NCBI RefSeq assembly: GCF_040807025.1 | Contig: NC_090942.1 | Location: 192,566,247-192,630,246, forward strand | Direction of reading: 5' to 3' | Source: Struthio camelus | Taxonomy: Eukaryota; Chordata; Aves; Struthioniformes; Struthionidae | Length of the DNA: 64,000 nt | In this document: positions 1 through 12,800 of the stretch, piece by piece | Layout: the number at the start of each line of letters is the position of its first letter | Numbering within the stretch: position 1 is the stretch's first letter | Made by a program: the position numbers and the translations under genes | The notes under the pieces: model-generated | Database searches by the model: none | What the model was told of the DNA's origin: nothing | Seen by the model: only the letters and a program-made list of their open reading frames with translations

Positions 1-743
1 TCTTTCCTTGGAAATCCTCTTGGCGTGTGGCAGTTTTTTTTGAAATGAAATAAAGTAAAAAGATTCCTACGGAACGCAACTCCAGCAGCAGCAAAACAAG
101 CAAAACTCTCCAACTTTTAATTTGAAATTTGCCCATAAAATTTACTATTAAGGCTATGCAGTTCTTTATAAACTTTTGTACTTAGCTGGTTTATCTTAGT
201 CACCTTCCATGGATTTCTTTGGTAAGTTCTTGAATCAGAGGTAGGATATGCGTGTCCTAGAAGCTAGAGGGAAAGAAAGGAGTATTTCTGACATAAGCTG
301 TTGTCAGTGAAAGCGGATGAATATATGCCACTTTGTTGTATTTTCTTCTGTTTACTATAATATCACAAGTAGGTATATGCGCTAATTTGCAGTTTTCAGA
401 CACTTGGAAAGTTGTTATAAATATCAGTGTTTCTAAAGGGCCCAGCACTTCAGTGTATTTTTAGTGTAATAACATACACGCGCACACTCCAGCACGTGCA
501 GCTGGTGTTACGGAGTAAAGAAGAAAATGAACATTCTAAAAACAAATAAACCCCTAAAATTCAAAGATAAATGCATCTTTCTTTCGCCGTATTTAGCAGC
601 AGAAACAAACTGTTAGAAAATCTGTTTCTTACAAGGTGTGGTCCTGCAGTGTTACAGGAGTGGGTTAGCTAGATCATGTCTCTTTTTTAAAAATGTCTGA
701 GATTCTGAAACAGTCTCTTAAACCAAATCATACCTCTTTCCAG

Positions 744-803
744 TGGAGAAGAAAATAAAGTTACCGTAAATGATCTCAGGCCAGCAACTGATTACCACGT
801 AAA
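744..803 (+). CDS. FNDC3A: FNDC3A coding exon 1 of window (end of FN3 domain 1)
   Basis: Acceptor ttccag at 738-743 and donor AAA|gtgagt. The exon has 19 full codons reading [19 protein letters not shown], with one base of a split codon before and two after. The L-x-P-x-T-x-Y pattern is the typical F-strand tyrosine corner of an FN3 domain. Bases 1-743 upstream are intron with no other exon I can recognise. The intron that follows (804-3206) shows no gene or clear repeat. Confidence 0.9.
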
Positions 804-3800
804 GTGAGTACCCTCCTTTTTATCCATAAAATTCAATGATAATGTTTAAAAATGTCATTGTATCTGTATATTTCATTTCGTAAGCCTTCAGAGATTGTCT
901 TTACCACATCCCATCTTTCTTTGAGTCACTGTAGTAGTTAGTTGAGATACTGGTGTTCTAAAGTCAAACGTTTTGGCTTAGTTGTCCACTCAGTCCAGTT
1001 TGGAAGACATAAGAGAATATTGTTGCTCCTTCGTCCAACCATCCCTCTTCTTTATATCTTTTGTCATGCTAACACAGTGATACTTGTATTTTTTTCTGCT
1101 TGAGCCAAACGCAGACGTGGCACAGATGTGTACTCTGCACAAGAATGTTCTCACTACTGGCCACTTAAAGGACACTTTGTGCTGCTTTCACTTTGCTCCA
1201 GTAGACGAGAGACTCCCATCACCACACACGTTATATGTCCCAGCTCAATTTAATCCTGCAGTTCTGACAGAATCTGCTGCACCTTTATATCCTACTGGAG
1301 ACTTAGCATGGGATTGAAAAGATGTAGTTGAGTGTTCTTCCTCCTTCCTTTTTTGCATATTGGAGAGTTGCCTTATTTCTTAATTTAGTATGGAGAAGAA
1401 TATGGATATACCAGATTATAAAAAAATAAAATTGTGAATGCAGAAATTAAAGTATTGTCTTTTCAAGAAATAATTGCAAGTGGAGAGCCTCTTCTGAGAA
1501 GCAACTGAAGGTGCAGCCTATGAAGGATTTGCCTGTCTTGACTGAGTGGAGAACTCCAAGACTTCTGTGTACTGAACAGGGAGGCATTTGGAGGCAGCTG
1601 GCAGGAAGCAAAGGGAACAAAAATGTTTCTGAGTAAGCACCTGAGTCAGATACGTATAGTAAGTGCTTCCTTCCACGTGAAGTTTAGAACATCAGCAGTA
1701 GGGATTAGGGAGAAAATCTTTTCCCTTTGCATAATGGTCCTGTGGAGGTTGATGTTGCTCAAAAAACATTTGCTCGAATTGGGAGAGCTAGGTTCCTGGC
1801 CACCAGTATGAGGGAGTCTGCGTTTTCTAATGTCATTTTTGGGTTATTGTCCTGGTTGGCAAACTGGAAGCAAAACACAGTCGGGCTGTTCTTTATCACC
1901 CCCCTCTCATTAAAGCTGGGCTATTATATGGCCCAGCAAGGGCTCAGGAGAAGGAAGGAATGGAAGCCTGACTTTGAAATTCCTTGATATGCAGGTGTTT
2001 CTCTCTGATTTCATCTCTGTTCTTAGTAGTATATTTATGCATTTTGCCCAATGACATTTAAACAGAAAATGTACAGCGCATAGAGGTCAGAGCCTAGGAT
2101 TTCCTTTTCCAATATAAGTTCCTTTTTACCAGACTACACTCGGATTCTTTCTTAATCTTTGTCATTATAGAGTATACATGAGAATAGATGGCAGAATTGT
2201 TCTTTGAAGCTTAGCCATCTACTTCTTCCTAAACTAAGAGTTAAACAGAATTCTGCCAATCTGAACATTACGTGAAGTCAGTGAATACCAGAAAGGCTAA
2301 GAGGTAAAGATAAGTGATGAATTACTTATTTGCCGCTTCATGTAACGTTGCAACAGTAGTCAGTGTACGACTGCCTGTCATGCTGTCCCTGTTCTTGAAC
2401 TCTACAAAGCCACGCTTCCTATGTCTTTCTGCTCGGGCAACACGAAAACATAAGAACTTTGTCACCTGTCATCGGCTTAGAAAATGCCATACAAGTGATT
2501 GGAGAAAAGGTTGTTTTCAAAAGGAACAGGTGAATCAGGAATGAGCCTTCCAAGTATGAGATACCCAGAAGAAAGTCTTGGGTGAACACACACAATAAGG
2601 AGACGACATAGCTATACAGCTGGGGAAGAACAACCAGAAGATAATCCTGTATTTAAATTTAGAGGAAAGTAAATAGAAAAACAAACAATTTCTCTTTGCT
2701 GAGAAAGAGACAAGAATTCAGTCCTCTGCGTATGAGAGGAGCTAGTGCATAGCCTTACGAAAGGAAAAGACAGGGTGAACATAGACTCAGCCATCTCGTG
2801 GAAGAACATTGAAGAGGTTCTGAGAATACCTCATCTTGCTCATATCAAGAAAGCACTTGCATAAGAATTACTCAGAATATCAGCTGACATGTCTACAGCT
2901 GATACTGAGTCTGCAAGATATTACCATTATTTCTGAGCCAAAGTACAAGTACTATACGTATTTCAAATATAGTAATGAGAATAAAACTGATTGATGGTAA
3001 TGACATCCAAAGTAAAGGATTTTTTTCCGATTTTGCTGTGCGTTGTTTCTGTTGACCAAGGTGTTTTCACCTGTTATTTATGCTAGTAACATTTTCAGAA
3101 TGAGTTAGCAAAGCACTGACTTAATTCTGAATACTCAAAATCGTCGTCTTTGGAAATTGTATGTTCAGATATTGAAGCAAATATTACTGGCTCTTTTCTA
3201 CTTCAGAGTCCAAGTAGAAAGCAACTGCATAAAGGGGAGTCCTTCAGAAGCAGAGAGTTTTACCACAATGAGCTGTGAACCTGATACTCCAAATCTTCCC
3301 AGGATAACTAATCGGACCAAAAATTCTCTTACTCTGCAGTGGAAGGTAAGAATTGTTTTAAAAACTTCAAAATAAATGTTTAAAGCTCTTTGATTTTTTT
3401 TTTTTCCCAGATTTGTTTTACCAGTAGAATGCCAGTTCATTGAAACTGAAACTTTTCATCCATCTTACTAGTTTCAGACAAACTTCTGTGAGAAAAGTTC
3501 TGTGGGCTAAATGTGGACTTTATTTAAAAGAAGGTAATTCCCAGAAAAGCCAAGCGCCTTTGTAGATAAAGTTACTGAGGTGCAATGGAAGAAACTGGTT
3601 TGAGTTCCTGTCTCCTGTAACTTGGATAGTTAATTACTGTGCTGTAGGACTAATTTCTTTCTCTGTTATTGAACATGAGCTTATTTATGGAAAGCAAATG
3701 GCGTCATCTGGAAAGGCTGAGGTTTAAGGAGACCTGTAGTCTAGCCGCTCAGAAAATTTCTGTAGAATAGTATTTTACACTGCTGCCAGAAACTTTTTCC

Positions 3801-6800
3801 AGGTCTGAATTTAAAAAAAAGCAAAACAAAACAAAAAAAAACAAGCAGCATCCATTGGATGGAGACCAAACTAGGACTTGCTTTAGCAAATGAAACGGTC
3901 TCATGAAGAGCACCTCATTTGCTGTCCACTGATGTTGTCATGATTTGATTAAATGACCCATATATGCATTTTTCGTTAAGTGATCTTAGGTCCGGTTAGA
4001 GTTATAATTTTCTTTCTTTCCTTTTGCAGGCGTCTTGTGACAATGGTTCTAAAATCCACAGTTTCCTTTTAGAATGGGATGAAGTAAGGAAGTTATTCTA
4101 TTGCATTTTTCACTTTATAGTTTTTAAAAGTAGCTACCGGTGACTGTGCACATCAAGTTGTATGGAAAATATAAGTTATGTCCAGAGACATGTGACAAAT
4201 ACTGAATTCGTGAAGGGACTATGAAAATGGTTATTTCCTTGTTTTATTCTTAGAGTATATAACTTGTATTTTTTAAGTACATGATTCTGTCACTTTTTAT
4301 AGTGGCTTTTTTCACCGGTTGTCAAATACCTCCCTCTGGAGCTGACAGTGGAGACAGCCTTCCTTTTGTCCCAAAAGGATGAGTGAGCTATGTCTCCGCA
4401 AATATCTGATCCCTACTTGGACAACTAACCTGAGAGGGAGATGGCAAACCTGTAGAAGCTCTCTGTGCTGCCTTCATCTTCCAACTGTATGGAGCTGGGA
4501 AATGGAAGAAAAAAATAAACTGGTTCAGTGCATATACAAAATTTTATATAATACCCAACTATTTGGGGTATTCTTGAGTTATGTTACACTTTAAAAAAAA
4601 AAAAAAAAGTTTACCTGAAGGTTTTGTTACTTTAATTGATAGACTCATTTATTTCTTAGGGTGAATAGTGTAATTTTTTTTTTTTTCTTTAGGGAAAAGG
4701 AAATGGAGAGTTTTGCCAGTGTTACTATGGCCAACAGAAGCAGTATAGGATTACTAAACTATCACCAGCAATGGGGTACACCTTCAGGCTAGCAGCCAAA
4801 AATGACATGGGGATGAGGTAAATACTACTACTATATACACAATACATAAATTTGTAGTGCATACGCGAACATTTGTGTGCTTGTTTAGGGAAAGCATGTG
4901 TTGGTATTCAAAGAAACAAGACTTTTGTCCAAATAGGATCTATATAGTTAACTTACAGCATGTGATTGGATTTATCTAGTTTGCAGATTACCTGTGCCGT
5001 GAATGCAGAACTACTTGTATCCTAGCATGGTATGGCTACGTACTGCTGCATACTGCAGCTACTACATACGTACACATTTACCACATGAAAACTATAAATC
5101 TCAGCCCTCCCCTTAGAAGCAGCTTAGTCTGCAAATAATGCAGCCACTTTTGCAAGACTTAGCCTCATCCCCTTAGCAACCTGCCTCAAACGTCTGTACA
5201 CAGTGCCCCTAGCATGGAGAGCATGGCACAGACAACCCAGCTGCTCTCACATGGAATCAGCTCAGAGCCTGCTGGCTTTTACCTTCAGTCTTTGCAGATC
5301 CGCCCTGACTTCACAGAAGTTGCTACCTTGTACCTGCTCCCTCTCACTCACTCCTATTCCCTGCTCTGTCATACCACTAGTGACATTTCTGGTGAAGCAC
5401 TGTGTTGCACATACTGACAGATACAATGCGATTATGGCTTTTGTATCTGATGTAATAAGCGCTCTTGCTAAAATGCTGGGGATCGTGGTACAAAGATAAG
5501 TAGCTGAAGAGCCAGAACCAGAAGATTTGTTAAACCCTGCCATACTGTGCGGACTAAAAGGGGAACTCTCTTCTGCTCTGGGTTCAAGTGAAGCATGCTT
5601 GCTCGGAGATGTTGCCAGACCTAAGAGAGTTCCTCACGCTCCTGTAGCAGTTTTCCAGGGCTTATCAGCCCTCCTTAAATTTGGGGCTGTAGTGACAACA
5701 ATATAAAGATGTGGCAGTAATTTTGCTGGAGCAGCAAGAAAGTGTGGTGGAAGGCACACTGCCTCCTGCAAGTACATCTACCTTACGCTCTTTGTCATAT
5801 TTCGTTATACCTGTTACCTGGATTTCTCCAATGACCTAGGGTGATCCAATGCCGTATTAACCTGAGAAATGGCCAGAATGTGACACTAGAAAATCCTCTT
5901 GAACTTCTGGAGCTTATTATAAATGTTTAGGACATGTGGTTCTTAATAGCTACTTCTCGGGTATAAAGCACAAACTTCATTTTGAGAATCAGAACTTGAA
6001 AAAAAACATTACTTTTTTTCTGCTTATACTTACATTGCTGGATGCATCAGTTCTTGGGAGTGCTTCCTAGCCTTCAGGTGAAGGGATAAGGCTGGCTAAT
6101 AAGGAGATTCACAGGGAGATGTTTGAGGGAGCACCACCTGCTTGAACAGTGTAGAAAGACTGTGTAAAGGACAGGGAGCCAGACCTGGGGCAGTATAATT
6201 CATACTGGACAAAAGAAGTCTTCTGCAGACCCTTAAGTACATGGAAATCACAGCTGGCTCAAGGGGTCTCCGATATGCATGTTGGAAGGCTTTGGAAAGT
6301 ACTCAGGGAAAGCAGTATTGTACCTATGCCCTGTTCTTATGTCTTTCCTTAGGCACCTGCTTTGGGACACGGTCACGAGACCTTGTGGTGGGCTAGATTG
6401 ACTTTTGGTGTGCTCCGGCCCAGTCATTCTTACGTTAGTGCCTTTTGGAGGAGATTTCTGGAATTAACTATTCACTGAGTTGCTCCTGGATTTTGTCTTG
6501 ATGACAGTTAGTTGGAAACATTCAAAAAATAAAGATAAGGAGGGAGGAAGCTGAGAGTTAAGCAGGGTCCAAATACTCAAATGCTCTCCCTGTTCCCCAT
6601 TTATTTCTGAGTGTAAACGTACCCTCTAGGACTATCTACACGCATTACGCGTTTCTGCAGTGTAAGCTAGTGGAAGACACTGACCAGTTAAGTACCTTTT
6701 TTTAAACTAATCATGCCAAACAGATTTCTAAATCAGTATTTCATAGCCCTATAAAGATGCACTTTATTGTCTTTATAGTATTATTTAATTAAGAGGCTTC

Positions 6801-9800
6801 TTCAAATAATATTTATTAAGATAGAGTGGCCGTTTATTCCCTGTGAAGAATGTCGAGAACCTTAGGCTTCTGGAGGCAGGATTTTGTCTAAATGATGATA
6901 TCAAGAAAAACAGATATTTGTCTTTGTAAGTTACTCATGTTTTTAAACTTGACTGTAACCACACATGAAGCTGGCTAAACAATTGGAAAATAAAATCTAT
7001 TGCAAGATAGATAGTATTATTGCACTTTTAAGTGAATTAAGAGCCATTCCATTGTGGGAATCACTGAAACTCTTTTAGTTGTTTTCGTCGTATTTTGGAG
7101 AGGTTCAATCAAGTTTTTTAAAAAAAAAAAAAAAAAAAAGAAGAAGACTCTACATTGTTTGGTTGGTTAGGTTTTGTAATAGGATTTTTTTCTTAGCTGT
7201 GTTTCTGAGTTGACTGCCTCAGTGGTTTGTCGTGAGTGGAGACAGGCAGAGTGTTTGTCTAGCCTCTCTTCACTCTTTCTGAGCCCGCCTACATACTGGG
7301 GTTCTGTTTTTTTTTTTTTTTTTTTAGTATGTGTAATTTGTGGATTATGTCTTCATTTCAGAGATTTCCTTAGTTAATTTTTCAATAAAACATACTATTT
7401 CCCCAAATTTAAAAAGCTTCGTCTTGCTTTCCGTTTACTTTTTTGTTTCCTGCTTCACGGTCTATTTCACAGTCTGCGTAGTCTTCAGGTCTCTTTTGTC
7501 AAGGTCGCTTCACACTGAGATGGTTCAGCACAGTCAAGTTTTGACGCGCAAGATATTTAGCTGGTGCTGTTGTTCAAGTCATATGAAGAAATTTACGTTC
7601 AGGGCTCCCTGACACCCACTTAAGTGAGCATAGCTTTTAGATTGAAGTTGTGTCTTTATGAGACTAGTTCGGTGTATTAAAAAAAAAAAAAGTCAGAAAA
7701 CGCTCTCAAGCATACAAGCCTGTCTTCAGATCTGATAGAGAAGCAGCAAATTTCTAACCGATGTCAGCTGAGAACAGTTGTTCGGAGTCTAGCTGGATAT
7801 AGATCAGGCCATCTGTGCACGAGTAGTACTGGTTTACATCCCTCTGTTTCACGGTAGCTTTTTCTTTCTGCGACTTGTTTGTATTTTCACCTCAAGTAAA
7901 GCTATCTAAAAGTCATCAGATAAGGTTAACGTAGTTTCATTGGAAGATTCACTGGTGTACGCTGTACTTTCATTTGTTGTAAAGTCAGACTTTGATATTG
8001 GCAACTCTTCAAGTTACATAGCATTGCATGAGACTATTAGTCTGCCATTTTCTGAACCCCTAGAGGAACAAGTACTTTGCAGTATGAAGCCCGTAACAGC
8101 TTGCATAGGTAACTGCCGGGGAAGCAAAATGCATTTCAGGGTCTTTCTCTATATGCTTTCATCTCTTTGTGTTTTGTTTTTGAATGGAGGGACGCTTTGG
8201 TGGTAGTACATCGTTGTGCAAGTGTTCTAGAGCTGTACTGTTTTAGCAGAATGACTTAATATTAAAAAGGCAAAATATTTTGGTTAGCAAAACTTAATCA
8301 AAATTGCATGGTACGAAAAAGTCTTTTCAAATACGAACGCATGAACCTTGTGCAAACATTTTGTTACTGACAGACTCATGGGCAAGTTGCTACATCATTT
8401 GCAATTTCCACTTGTGCGCGTATCCAAGAAGTTGTCATTGCTGTGTTTAGTAAGAATGATGTCGCTCTAAGTATTAACTGCTGCGTCTGATTAGTTTACG
8501 TACGGTTTGTTTTAAACAGTGGTTTTAGTGAAGAAGTCCTGTATCATACCTCAGGCACTGCCCCAACCACACCACCAAGTCCTTTGCTGATTAATGCTGG
8601 CGTTACTTGGTTATCTCTGCAGTGGACTAAACCCTCAGGAACACCATCGGATGAAGGAATCTCATATATCTTAGAGATGGAGGATGAGAACTCAGTAAGT
8701 TTAGTACACTTATTCTCAATACGAAAAGAGTCTGTCATGTGTGTGTTTTGATGCACTGTTGCATTTAAGTGTAACCATGATTTCTTCTGCTAGGGTATCC
8801 TACGAGGAGTGTTTTAAGGTGTTTTAGTGAAATTTCATAAAGTTAAATATACTTAAATGAAGTGGTCACAAAGTTTTTTGATTTCCCATCTTGCCAAAGG
8901 TAAACTACTGTATTACCTGTCATTTGGTCTGTTTTGCTGGCTTTGGAGAAACTGAATTTTCCAAAACAAAACCAATGACTTCTCTTTGCTGTGACCAAGC
9001 CACACAGCTTTACCGTTTATTATGACAGTAATCTTTATTAGCCTTATTAAGCCATAATCAAGCAAAGGTTACTTTTAACTCTGTGAACGTGACTGAATTT
9101 GTGTGTAAAAATTAAGTCTTCCAAGAGCTGGATCAAAGTCCTTGCACCTTCAAGTGTGGTCCCTTTACATGTCATTTCAGTCTATCCACCTTCATTTTAA
9201 AGTGAGTCCTGTGACAGTTTTACCTGTCAAAACTGTTTAGTATCATTTCTGTTGGCAATAGATACATTTTTCTTTTACTCTTCTTTTTTCCTCTTCTGCA
9301 CTGGAGTTGCATGAGAATTGTTGGTTCTAATTTTTTGTTCTACTATCTTTATACTTTGTTTCCATGTACAACATCCCACATGGTAGAATTAAAAAATCTT
9401 GTGTTTGCAAAACGAAGTTACGCTTATTACTTTGTCAGAGAGGCGTAATAATTACTATCTGAAGCACAGTAATTTTTTTGTTAGAATGATGTTACAGAAT
9501 CTGGTCTATAAATGCACTGTTCCAAGTAATCATATTTAATTCTGCAGGGATATGGTTTCAAGCCAAAATATGATGGTGATGATCTTACCTACATAGTGAA
9601 GAATCTGAGGCGTAGTACAAAATACAAATTTAGGGTAAGGTTTTTCACATATTTTGTGTTTTATTTGCACCAGAATAGCTTGAGATCCTGACTCAGAAGT
9701 GGAGGAGGCTTATTGTAAAGAAAACCAAATTTGATGTTAGTATCTTTTACAATGTCAGTCTCTGAAAACTGTACCAGCTGAACACCTGCTTCGTTAACCA

Positions 9801-12800
9801 TCTCTGTAGCAGGAATGGGAACCTTTGGAAGGGCCGAACATAATCACAGGCATCTTGAAATGCGTCATTCCAGCTAATGAGTCGATGTTCTTAATAGTTG
9901 TGTGTTGTGGGTTTTTTTTTTTCCTTTTAATTTGGTTTCTGTGTTGCTAATACACAGGTAATATTACTTGGTATGGTTTATAAGTAGAGTCTAAGTGCAG
10001 CTGAAAGTGTTGGGGTACGGACCAACTGTGATCCAAAAGCCAAGATCAGTGTTGACACAGCACTGATAACCAAGTTACTAAAACATTCAGTTCAGTCTGA
10101 ACTTACCAGCTGATTAAAAAGCTAATGCATGTCCTGTAGGTTGAAGCTGAGTATCAGAGTGATTTCATCTTTGTCTACAAGGTGGAAAAATGTTGATAGG
10201 TGCTGTCTCATATACACCTACAATGCTATTTCATAAGGAAGTATCAGGAGCTGCTGAAAAACAGCATCTCTTTGTAATATGAAAGATAGCTGTTTGGGGT
10301 TGCATTGTTTTAAGTAACACGGAAACATTTAAAGATTCCTTTTCATATTATAGCAGCTCTTTGACACTTCTGAATACGTGTACCTTTTTAAGAGACAAGA
10401 AAGAGTTATGTGAGGTGTTCATCGTACAATATTTGGATTTGATCTGTAACGGGATTGCTAATTAAAAAATTAAAAATTATGCTGTGTATTCACAGGACTG
10501 TACCAAGCTAGGACTGTTATGGCCAAATATGTATTTAAACTAAAGAACGGCTAATTATTTTGGAACTAGCTTTTGCAGGACTTAATGGTGGTGTTGCTTT
10601 GAAAGTAATCGAACACGTTAATCATGCATGTTACTAAAAAACCATGTTTGTACCTGATTTTTCTTAAATCTGCAAACAGAAGTCTCTGTTCACTGGCATA
10701 CAGAGTATTACGGAGAAACAGATTTAGTGTTAATTAGGTCTATATTTTTTATTATACAGAGAAAGACTTAATTAGTAGTAATATTCCTTAAGGCTTTTGA
10801 AAAAAACTTTATAACCATTGGAAAACTATTACAAAACATAAATGCTAACTGTGCCTGTTTAACTTTCTTTTTAATAGCACAAAGACAACCAGATAGTTGT
10901 TAATCTTGTAAACTGTATCTGGAGATATAGTGTCAGAGAAGCCACGTTAGCTCACGTTTCCTCTGCTCAGTGCGTCCTGACATTGCAGCTGTCAGTCAGA
11001 TTCTACTGAATTTTTAAACAAGTTCAAAAGCCCCATGAAGCATAATTGATTTTTACTTAATTTGTAGTTTCAGCTGATTTGAGCCTTTTTTTTTTTTTCC
11101 AGGTTCCTTAGTTTTTTGCTAGGAACAAACAGAAGTATGTGCTAAACTAACTGCAGGAACAACTAGGAAGTATGAAGAATAATTAATTTTCTTAGGATTA
11201 TAGAGAAGTCTAGGTTGGAAAGGACCTTTGGAGATCATCTGGGCCAACCTTCTGTTGAAAGCAGGGCCTTAGATAAGGCTATTCAGCCCTGTCCTAGCCC
11301 CATCTAGCTGAGACGTCAGTATTTCCAGCAAGGGAGGTCCCACCAGTTCTGTGGGAACTTCTCTGTTCTCACGGTGATTAATTCTTTTCTTAGACCCAGC
11401 CAGCATTTCCTCTGATGCAGCTTGTGCCCACTGCTTCTTGTCCTGTCACCACACATCCTTTTGAAGGGAGCGCTTTCATCTCTTCCTTAACTACCTGTTA
11501 GGTATTAGAAGACTGTGATGAGATTTCCCCCCCCCCCACCAAGCCCTCTCTTCTCCAGGCAGAAGAAACCCAAGTCCTTCAGCCTTTCCTCAGACATCAG
11601 ATTCCCCAGCCCTCTCATCATCTCATTGGCTCTCTGCTTTTCTCTCCAGTTTCTCAATGTCTCCCTTGAAATGGGGTTTCTTTTCTTTTGTTAATGCAAA
11701 TTATTCATACAATCACTTTTTTTTTTAATTTCTGAATGTCTTTCCTTAGAAGAAGGTTTTGTGAAAGTATGGAGGCACTACTGAAATTATCCCAATTATT
11801 CAGATTTTTTAGCAGTTGGTAAACCATCACTTTTTGCTCCTTATGTAATTACACAATATTTTGGCTTCAGGGGGAAGTGAATTACAATTAAAATTAGCAT
11901 TTTAGTACTTCTAAGTGCCTTCAGTGAAATTGGTGGAATCTTTATAATATCCAAATTGCTATTCATATATTGCTGTTAAATGAGCACTTGCAACATATTT
12001 TCGTTAGTAGAGGCAAGCAATAAATAGCTTTCTGGTGCCGAGATGGCTAGTTTAGTGTAGGCTTTTGTAGGTTTAATTTTTACCATTATTTCTTCCAGAT
12101 TAAAAAAAAATCATATTACAATCAATAAATATTTTATTATGATGTTAGGGCAAGCTTGAATCTGAAAAAAAAATAGTAATTTGTTTTGTTCTTTGTTTAT
12201 GAGAGTTGAGGGAAAAGCTGACCTAATACAGTAGTTTAAAACTTACCGCTTCGCAATATGTATTTTTCACCTTTTCAGTTCCCATGCTTTTACAAAGGTT
12301 TTTTTTTTCCTGACGCTTATGTTTCATTATAGATAAACTGTATAACTCCAGTAAAAAGGAGTATTTCCTAGTCCTGATTTCTGAGCGTTTCAGATTGTTT
12401 AAAAAAGCAAATTTTCAAATCCTTGACTTCTAAATAAGATTTGTGTGATATTGTCCACCCACGGATTCCATTAGTGTCATTGAGACCTGCAGCTCCTGAG
12501 TACCTTTTACAGTCAGGCTACCTTATGTGCGTAAATAAGGGTGTAGGAACCTAATTTTAGGCACCAACATTTGAAAACCTGGAGAATATGGAAGATGTGT
12601 GATTTTTTTGCAACTTCACGATGACTAGTTTTATCTTTTCATTTTTTAAAGGACTAACATTTTCTTGCTGCAATTCACAGCAGTTTTTAATTTCAGTAAA
12701 GTGCTTGACTAACTATGGGACTAACGAAAAATGCAAAATGAAGGTATATGATAATTCTATTTCTTTTGATTTAGTAACGATCTATCTGGATACACATACC

